Of a stretch of 64,000 nucleotides of DNA, positions 58,737-64,000 are shown piece by piece. The stretch is from the NCBI RefSeq assembly GCF_003965815.1, contig NZ_RXOE01000007.1:1-64000 (forward strand). The letters run 5' to 3'. Under the pieces are notes generated by a model. That model had not been told where the DNA came from. It saw only the letters and a program-made list of their open reading frames with translations, and searched no databases. This DNA comes from Variovorax gossypii. GTDB lineage: Bacteria; Pseudomonadota; Gammaproteobacteria; Burkholderiales; Burkholderiaceae_C. A program made the position numbers and the translations under genes. Within the stretch, counting starts at the first letter, position 1. Each line of letters opens with the position of its first letter.

Positions 58737-60422
58737 CTAGCGTACAGCGCGCGGCGCGGCCTTCCTGCGCGCGGCGGGACGGCGCGGCGGCTTCGCCTCC
58801 AGCACCAGTTCGGCCGGCAGCGTGTCGTTCCACGACTCGGTGAAGTAGGCGCGGTCGCTGGGTACCAGCTGGGGCAGCGCCTCGCGCAGCAGCGCCAGCG
58901 ATTGCTCGGCGGCCTTCAGGTCGCCGGCATGCGCCGCGTACCAGGCGTGCTCGAACAGCAGGCTGCAGTGCTGCAGGCCCGGATAGCGGCGGCGTCCGGC
59001 CTGGTGGTCGGCCAGCCGCGCCTGCGCCACCTGCACCCAGCGCGCGGGCCAGTTGGTCGCATCGAAGGCATCGGCGAGCGGGCCGGCCAGCTTCGAGATG
59101 GCGGTCGGATCCAGCGGCTTCTGCGCGCGGAACTGCGCGAGCGTGGGCTGCTGCTCGGGCCGGCAATGGCCGCGCGCGATGCGCATCAGGTAGATCGCGT
59201 TCCACGCCGAACGGCCCTGGCCGTCGGTGTGGCCGCAGAGCCATTCGCTGAAGGCGATCCACTGCACCGCGCGGCGGGTGGTGTCGGTGTTGCCGTCGTG
59301 CGCCAGCGCGGGCAGGTCGGAGAGGCCCACGCGGTCGAACAGCCACGCGGCCATGCCCATGTTGGCGGCCACGTGCTGCGCCGCGTCGAAGGAGTGCGAC
59401 TCGAAGGCGGCCGCCAGCGCTTCGCCGAAGCGTTGCAGCGACTCCTCGGCCAGCGCGGCCGCGGCGGGCTTGTCGTCTGCCGACAGCGTCAGCGCGCGCG
59501 AGCGGCAGGCCAGCGCCCACAGGTTGCACCACTCGAAGCGCACGTCGGGGTGGTGGCGCAGCACCAGTCCGCGCACCGCGTCTTCGGCCATGCCGCTCAG
59601 CAGCGACTGCGCCAGCGGCAGGTCGCGCGCGGTATAGGCGCACCACGCGGAGACGATGCACTCCATCGCGCCGAGGTAGTCGCTGCCCGCGACGTGGTGC
59701 GCGAGCCGCTGCTTCTTGAGCGCCTGCAGCCGCCGCCGCGCCTGTTCGTTGTCGCCGAGCCGGCGCCACAGCATGGCCTCGTTGAGCGTGACCAGCGCGC
59801 GCTGGAAGTCGGTGGCCGCCAGCGTGCCGGCGAGGCGGATCGATTCGAGGGCGCTGCCGCCCAGGTTCTCGCCCGGCTTCTCGCCAGCGACGGGTGCCAT
59901 CAGCCGCCCCTGTCGCGCCGCCTGCTGCGAGGCGACGAGCTGCTTCCAGAAAGCCGCGTCCTGCAGGTGCACCGCATCGGGCGGCGGCGAACCGGCAGCC
60001 TGCTGATGCCTGCGGGAGCGCAGTCCGAGGAAGGACGCGATCTCGGCGGCGGTGGCCGCGCGGCCTTGCACCAGCACGCGCACGCGCTTCGCCTCGGCGG
60101 CAGGCAGCCAGAAGGGGCCCTGGCTGCGCCGCTCGGCGTTCAGGAAGCGGGGCTCGCGCTGCGTGTCCTCGCCCCAGCCGGCGTCGATGCCCCAGGTCTT
60201 GAAGTCGCGGAAGGCGCGGCTCACGACCATGCGCAGCGTGCTGGCGTCGGACACCTCGCCGCGCAGGTCGGCCAGCCGCACGACGCCGGCGTCGGCCTCG
60301 TGGGCGTGCTGCATGCGCACCAGCAGCCACAGCGACTGGAAGGCCGCGCGCCTGCCGTTCACCGACTGCGGCGAGGTGAGCTCTATGGAAACGTGATCTG
60401 CGTGTGGGGCTGGCTTGGGCAC
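58737..60422 (-). CDS. Uncharacterised 561-residue helical protein
   Basis: I do not recognise this protein. It begins with a GTG at 60422 and runs 561 residues with a long alpha-helical body, many Ala and Leu and no signal peptide. It could be a tetratricopeptide-like scaffold: pairs of short helices such as LNEAMLWRRLGDNEQARRRL and AEQSLALLREALPQL. The N-terminal part (residues 1-90, DLRGEVSDASTLRMVVSRAFRDFKTWG) may be a small DNA-binding-like domain, and the C-terminus is strongly basic (RRPAARRKAAPRAVR). Its neighbours are a zinc-ribbon membrane protein and a DUF1127 gene, which give no clear function. Confidence 0.7.
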   Translation of the reverse strand: MPKPAPHADHVSIELTSPQSVNGRRAAFQSLWLLVRMQHAHEADAGVVRLADLRGEVSDASTLRMVVSRAFRDFKTWGIDAGWGEDTQREPRFLNAERRSQGPFWLPAAEAKRVRVLVQGRAATAAEIASFLGLRSRRHQQAAGSPPPDAVHLQDAAFWKQLVASQQAARQGRLMAPVAGEKPGENLGGSALESIRLAGTLAATDFQRALVTLNEAMLWRRLGDNEQARRRLQALKKQRLAHHVAGSDYLGAMECIVSAWCAYTARDLPLAQSLLSGMAEDAVRGLVLRHHPDVRFEWCNLWALACRSRALTLSADDKPAAAALAEESLQRFGEALAAAFESHSFDAAQHVAANMGMAAWLFDRVGLSDLPALAHDGNTDTTRRAVQWIAFSEWLCGHTDGQGRSAWNAIYLMRIARGHCRPEQQPTLAQFRAQKPLDPTAISKLAGPLADAFDATNWPARWVQVAQARLADHQAGRRRYPGLQHCSLLFEHAWYAAHAGDLKAAEQSLALLREALPQLVPSDRAYFTESWNDTLPAELVLEAKPPRRPAARRKAAPRAVR

Positions 60423-60492
60423 GCCCCCGATTTGAACCTCAAAACGGGGGCGTTACCTGAAGAGAGATGCCGGCGACGGAAAGGCTTCGTGC

Positions 60493-60714
60493 TCAGTAGC
60501 GGTGCTCGTCCAGCAGCCCGGGCACTTCGCTGCGCCCGATGCCCAGGTCGCGCAGCTCGTGCTCGCTCATGCCGGCGAGGTGCCGCGAATCGGCGCGTGC
60601 GCGGCGGCGATTCACCACGCGGCGGCGCCAGCCGCGCAGGGCATGGATCAGGCGTTGATGAAAGGACGTTGGCTTCGGCGCATTCACGATGGGCTCCTTG
60701 GTTGGTGCGCTCAT
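60493..60714 (-). CDS. DUF1127 domain protein
   Basis: 73 residues with the typical DUF1127 end: RRRVVNRRRARADSRHLAGMSEHELRDLGIGRSEV. These are small Arg-rich proteins; some characterised members take part in RNA-related regulation and phosphate or central metabolism. ATG at 60714 has GGGAAG immediately upstream. It is divergent from a LysR gene, whose T-N11-A operator lies in the gap. Confidence 0.8.
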   Translation of the reverse strand: MSAPTKEPIVNAPKPTSFHQRLIHALRGWRRRVVNRRRARADSRHLAGMSEHELRDLGIGRSEVPGLLDEHRY

Positions 60715-60763
60715 CTTCCCGTCGGGCGTGATATTGTGGAAGTTGAGAATTCTGAGCCTGGCA

Positions 60764-60778
60764 ATCAGGCTTCCTGAT
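60764..60778. promoter_or_regulatory. LysR operator between DUF1127 and LysR genes
   Basis: ATCAGG-ctt-CCTGAT, a perfect inverted repeat containing T-N11-A, 13 bases before the LysR start codon. Confidence 0.6.
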
Positions 60779-60791
60779 ATCGGCACAGCCC

Positions 60792-61685
60792 ATGCGACAG
60801 CTCAACCTCGACCAACTGCGCACCCTCATCGCCATCGTCGACCTCGGCACCTTCTCGGCCGCCGCCCAGGCGCTGCACCTGGCCCAGCCCACGGTGAGCC
60901 TGCACATCAGCGAACTCGAATCGCGCCTGGGCGCGCCGCTGGTGGTGCGCGGCAACCGGCGCATCACGCCGACGGCGGCAGGGGCCGCGCTGGTGGAGCG
61001 CGGGCGCAAGCTGCTGCGCGACACCGACGACGCGGTCGAGGCGGTCAAGCGCCAGGCCGAGGGGCGCATCGGCCGCGTGCGGCTGGGCACATCCACCGGC
61101 GTGCTGGTCGACCTGCTGCCGCAGGTGCTGGAGGCGCTGGGCGCGGAGCACTCCGGCATCGACGTCGAGGTGAGCATCCGCGGCTCCTACGAAGCCATGG
61201 AGCGGCTGGCGGCGGGCACGCTCGACATCGGCCTGGTCGCCATTCCGCAGCCGCCGCTGCGCGGCATCGTCGTCACGCCCTGGTGCGAGCAGCCCATGAT
61301 GGCCTTCGTGCCGCGCCGCTGGAAGGCGCCGAAGCGCGTCACGCCCGCGTGGCTGGCGGCGCAGCCGCTGATCTTCAACGAGGCGACCACGCACATGTAC
61401 CGCCTCACCATGGAATGGTTTGCCGCTGCCGGCTTCGCGCCGCGCGCGCGCATCGAGCTCAACTACGACGCCGCCATGCGCAGCCTGGTGGCGGCCGGCT
61501 ACGGCGCGGCGCTGCTGCCGCTGCAGCAGTCCACCGACATCGCGCCGGGCAACGACCGCATACAGGTCCTGCCGGTGAGCCCGAAGCTCACTCGCCGCGT
61601 GGGTATCGCGCACCGCCAGCATGCGCTGCTCGACGGCGCGACGCTGAGCGTGCTCGAGGTGCTGAAGACCTTCAGCCAGGCCTGA
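60792..61685 (+). CDS. LysR family transcriptional regulator
   Basis: 297 residues. The winged helix is MRQLNLDQLRTLIAIVDLGTFSAAAQALHLAQPTVSLHISELE, followed by a LysR substrate-binding domain (IGRVRLGTSTGVLVDLLPQV). It is divergent from a DUF1127 gene and convergent with the amiR gene. The target is likely DUF1127 or a neighbour; the effector is unknown. Confidence 0.87.
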   Translation: MRQLNLDQLRTLIAIVDLGTFSAAAQALHLAQPTVSLHISELESRLGAPLVVRGNRRITPTAAGAALVERGRKLLRDTDDAVEAVKRQAEGRIGRVRLGTSTGVLVDLLPQVLEALGAEHSGIDVEVSIRGSYEAMERLAAGTLDIGLVAIPQPPLRGIVVTPWCEQPMMAFVPRRWKAPKRVTPAWLAAQPLIFNEATTHMYRLTMEWFAAAGFAPRARIELNYDAAMRSLVAAGYGAALLPLQQSTDIAPGNDRIQVLPVSPKLTRRVGIAHRQHALLDGATLSVLEVLKTFSQA

Positions 61686-61703
61686 CCGGCGGCCTGCCGG
61701 GTG

Positions 61704-62351
61704 TCAGGCCCCGTCGGGCTTGCGCATGCCCAGCGAGAGGATCTCGTTGGCGTTGACGATGGCCGTGGCGATCTCTTCCGTGGTCGTGCGCTTGCTCATG
61801 GCCTGGTCGCGGATCAGGTCGTAGGCCTGGCCCTCCGACACGTCGTGCGTCTTCATCAATATCGCCTTGGCCTCGGCGATGCGGCGCTGCCCCAGCAGCT
61901 TGGCCTCGACCTTGCGCAGCCGCTTGGCCAGCGAGCGCGCCTCCTTGTGCGCCTCGCGCGCCACAACCAGCGCAGAGAACAGCCCGAACGAGCGCACCGG
62001 CGACGGCAGCACCGCCTTGGCGCCGATCTCCAGCACCGCCTCGATGATCGTCGGGTTCTCGTAGGTCACCACCGCGATGATGGCCGGCGCGTCCTCGCTG
62101 CGGGTCCACTCGAAGCGCAGGTTGATGAAGTCGGGCTGCACCGCCATGAAGGCCACGTCGATGCCCTCCGGCAGCACCTGCACCGGCGGCCAGAAGGCCT
62201 GCACCTGGCAGCCGATGCGCTGCAGCTGCTGCGTGAGCTGGCGGCCGTCGCTGTCGTCGGGGTGGATCACCGCGATCTTCAGCAGCCGTAGCTCCTTCAG
62301 CTGCGGCGGCGTGACGCGCAGGGTGTGGCGTTTTGGAGCCGGGCCTTCCAC
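61704..62351 (-). CDS. amiR: AmiR-like antitermination regulator (ANTAR domain)
   Basis: 215 residues from a GTG start at 62351, preceded by a good GGAGG ribosome-binding sequence within the amiC end. The N-terminal response-regulator-like part (IAVIHPDDSDGRQLTQQLQRIGCQV) lacks the phospho-Asp pattern, and the C-terminal ANTAR domain (RRIAEAKAILMKTHDVSEGQAYDLIRDQAMSKRTTTEEIA) binds RNA to prevent transcription termination. It is held inactive by AmiC until an amide ligand is bound. The gene follows amiC with a 2-base gap, the same order as in Pseudomonas aeruginosa. No amidase gene is in the window. Confidence 0.88.
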   Translation of the reverse strand: MEGPAPKRHTLRVTPPQLKELRLLKIAVIHPDDSDGRQLTQQLQRIGCQVQAFWPPVQVLPEGIDVAFMAVQPDFINLRFEWTRSEDAPAIIAVVTYENPTIIEAVLEIGAKAVLPSPVRSFGLFSALVVAREAHKEARSLAKRLRKVEAKLLGQRRIAEAKAILMKTHDVSEGQAYDLIRDQAMSKRTTTEEIATAIVNANEILSLGMRKPDGA

Positions 62352-62353
62352 GC

Positions 62354-63508
62354 TCAGGCCTCCAGCGTGTCCAGCTTGGCGGTCCAGTCGCCCAACGAAT
62401 GGGTGACGAGATAGGGGTCCGGGTACACCGCCCGCGTGGCCTGCCGCACGATGGTGAATTGGCCGTGCGCATCGACCCGGCCGATGCGCGGGTACAGGCA
62501 GGTGTGGTGGTTGGTCGGGTCGATCTTCACCAGCCCCTGCGGCGCGTCGAACTCGCTGCCCAGGATGTGCGGAAGGATCTCCGCGATGCCGTCGCTGCCC
62601 GCCTGCCGGTAGGCATTGGCGAAGATGTGCATCTGGAAGTACGAAGCCTCCCAGCACAGGTTGGGCACGCAGCCGTCGCCGAAGCGCGCGCGCAGCATCG
62701 CCAGGCAGCGCCGGTTGGCGGCCGAGTCGATCGACTGGAAGTACGGCGCCGCCGTGAAGTGCCCGGTCGCCACGCCGTGGCCCATCTGCGAGATCTCGGC
62801 CTCCGAGGTCGTGAGGCTGGCGATGGGCATGGTCTTCGGGTCGAAGCCGGCCTCGGCGTAGGCGCGGTACAGGCTCGCGGTGGAGTCGCCCACCACGGTC
62901 GAGAAGATGAAGTCGGGCCGCTTGTCGCGGATGTCGTCCATGATGGCCCGGTAGTCGCGCTCGCCCGCGTCCAGCGCCACATAACGTTCGCCGAGCTTCT
63001 CGCTGCCGGGGCGCTGCATCACCAGCTCGCCCATGATGCGGTTCGACTCGTAGGGGTAGATGTAGTCGGAGCCGATCAGGTACACGCGCGCGCCGAAGTT
63101 CGTGGTCATGAACTCGGCCAGCTGCACGCTGTTCTGGTTGGGCGCGGCGCCGGTGTAGATCACGTTGCCCGAGTACTCGAAGCCCTCGTAGAGCGTCGGG
63201 TAGAAGAGCAGCTTGTTCCACTTCTCGATGACCGGGATCACGGCCTTGCGGCTGCTCGACATGTAGCAGCCGAAGATCACGTTCACGCGGTCCTGCACGA
63301 TCAGCCGCTCGGCCAGCACGGCGTAGCGCGCGGGGTTGGACTGCGGGTCGTAGCGCACGGCCACGATCTCGCGGCCGTCCACGCCGCCGGCCGCGTTGAT
63401 CTCCTCGATGCCGAGCAGCGCGCCCTGCAGCTGCGAGAGTCCGATGGTCGATGTGACGCCGGTTTCCGAATAGAGGATGCCGACGCGTATGGGGTCCTTG
63501 TCAGCCAC
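62354..63508 (-). CDS. amiC: AmiC-like ligand-sensing negative regulator
   Basis: 384 residues of the periplasmic-binding-protein fold but without a signal peptide, so cytoplasmic. Strong resemblance to AmiC: GILYSETGVTSTIGLSQLQGALLGIEEINAAGGV, FGCYMSSSRKAVIPVIEKWN, LYEGFEYSGNVIYTGAAPNQNS, YLIGSDYIYPYESNR and PIASLTTSEAEIS. It would bind an amide or urea-like ligand and release AmiR. The alternative reading as an ABC transporter substrate-binding protein (urea type) is less likely because the signal peptide is missing and amiR follows directly. Confidence 0.88.
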   Translation of the reverse strand: MADKDPIRVGILYSETGVTSTIGLSQLQGALLGIEEINAAGGVDGREIVAVRYDPQSNPARYAVLAERLIVQDRVNVIFGCYMSSSRKAVIPVIEKWNKLLFYPTLYEGFEYSGNVIYTGAAPNQNSVQLAEFMTTNFGARVYLIGSDYIYPYESNRIMGELVMQRPGSEKLGERYVALDAGERDYRAIMDDIRDKRPDFIFSTVVGDSTASLYRAYAEAGFDPKTMPIASLTTSEAEISQMGHGVATGHFTAAPYFQSIDSAANRRCLAMLRARFGDGCVPNLCWEASYFQMHIFANAYRQAGSDGIAEILPHILGSEFDAPQGLVKIDPTNHHTCLYPRIGRVDAHGQFTIVRQATRAVYPDPYLVTHSLGDWTAKLDTLEA

Positions 63509-63557
63509 GCTGAAGTCTCCTGGGGTGTCGAATCATCATAGTCTTCAGTCGGCGGTG

Positions 63558-64000
63558 TCAGTGGGCGGCGGCGAGCCGTGCGCTCATGCGCGCGAGCCGG
63601 GCGGGCAGGCTGCGCGCGTCGTCGGCGATGCAATAGTCGCGCCAGCCGAAGATGCGCCGCACATAGGCGTCGGCCGCGCCGTCCACCGCGACGCAGGCGG
63701 CGCGCACGCCGGCATCGCGTGCCTCGGCGACGGCCTGGCGGGCATCCTCGATCAGGTAGCGCGCGTCGTGCACGTCGATGTCGGAGGGCGCGCCGTCGGT
63801 CACCAGCAGCACCGCGCGCTGGCCCGGCGGCTCGGCGCGCATCAGCGATGTGGCATGGCGCAGCGCGGCGCCCATGCGGGTCGAGTAGCGCCCGTGCAGC
63901 GCGCCGATCATGGCGCGCGCCGGCGCGTCCAGCGGCATGCCCGATTCGAGCAGGCGGTAGTAGTAAACCTCGGCGCGCGTGTTCGACGAGAAGCCGTGGA
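63558..64000 (-). CDS. NorD-like VWA domain protein, 3' part (5' end outside window)
   Basis: The visible 147 codons are the C-terminal part of a von Willebrand factor A protein; the frame continues through the right edge. VLLVTDGAPSDIDVHDARYLIEDARQAV is the characteristic MIDAS-region segment, and YYYRLLESGMPLDAPARAMIG with RYSTRMGAALRHATSLM matches NorD/CbbO activation proteins. These work with an AAA+ ATPase (NorQ/CbbQ) to mature metalloenzymes. The partner would lie to the right. It is transcribed toward amiC with a 49-base gap, so it may be co-transcribed with the sensor pair. Confidence 0.78.
   Translation of the reverse strand, partial: HGFSSNTRAEVYYYRLLESGMPLDAPARAMIGALHGRYSTRMGAALRHATSLMRAEPPGQRAVLLVTDGAPSDIDVHDARYLIEDARQAVAEARDAGVRAACVAVDGAADAYVRRIFGWRDYCIADDARSLPARLARMSARLAAAH

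Noticed and set aside
62354..63508. Periplasmic urea ABC transporter binding protein
   Set aside because: No signal peptide, and an ANTAR regulator follows by 2 bases, as for AmiC.

Overview
The window is a GC-rich chromosomal segment (roughly two thirds G+C by eye) that looks like a beta-proteobacterium of the Comamonadaceae, most likely Variovorax or a close relative. This is an inference from the complete aerobic benzoyl-CoA (box) locus, the many Bug-type solute-binding and aromatic-catabolism operons, the number of LysR regulators and the GC-rich palindromic repeats between genes. Coding density is high, and many genes overlap by 1-4 bases.

Region 1 (1-14.3 kb) is the box locus. The minus-strand operon is DUF4863 protein, boxD, bclA, an alpha/beta hydrolase, a branched-chain-type solute-binding protein, livH and livM; the ATPase genes probably lie beyond the left edge. 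The plus-strand genes are boxR, boxC, boxB, boxA and a MaoC-type dehydratase. BclA makes benzoyl-CoA, BoxAB epoxidises it, BoxC opens the ring and BoxD oxidises the aldehyde. TGCA motifs typical of BoxR/BzdR operators lie at both promoters. Three copies of a roughly 90-bp repeat lie in the gaps, and a different palindromic repeat sits in frame inside bclA.

Region 2 (14.3-21.9 kb) is a mixed, accessory-like stretch: a Gly/Ala-rich exported protein, a secreted hydrolase with a membrane-bound AraC regulator, and a retron of visibly lower GC (17.3-18.8 kb). The retron has a structured RNA, a 69-residue amphipathic protein and a reverse transcriptase with the NAxxH, YVDD and VTG motifs. After it come an Rrf2 regulator with a flavin oxidoreductase, tRNA-Gly(GCC), and an RNA ligase gene preceded by a promoter, a small reading frame and a strong intrinsic terminator.

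Region 3 (21.9-32.7 kb) is a TetR-controlled divergon. On the minus strand are TetR, an SsuABC/TauABC-like transporter, a cyclase-family hydrolase and fumarylacetoacetase. On the plus strand is acetoacetyl-CoA synthetase, which would use the acetoacetate released by fumarylacetoacetase. A YbaY-like lipoprotein and a membrane-anchored class III adenylate cyclase follow.

Region 4 (32.7-46.5 kb) has a 2-oxoglutarate oxygenase, a coupled pair of a small basic protein and a zeta-toxin-like kinase, a GFA protein, a hydratase, a LysR/glutaryl-CoA dehydrogenase/CoA-transferase module, ohr, a CopD-like protein, and a LysR-controlled DUF3100 / M20 amidohydrolase / L-serine dehydratase operon.

Region 5 (46.5-64 kb) has a VOC dioxygenase plus FAH-family hydrolase operon under a LysR regulator, a PEP-mutase-family enzyme, a uracil-DNA-glycosylase-like protein, and a LacI-controlled catabolic operon (intradiol dioxygenase, SDR, BKACE, MDR, cupin, Bug protein, amidohydrolase). 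The right end holds two uncharacterised genes, a DUF1127/LysR pair, an amiC-amiR pair and the 3' part of a NorD-like VWA gene cut by the window edge.
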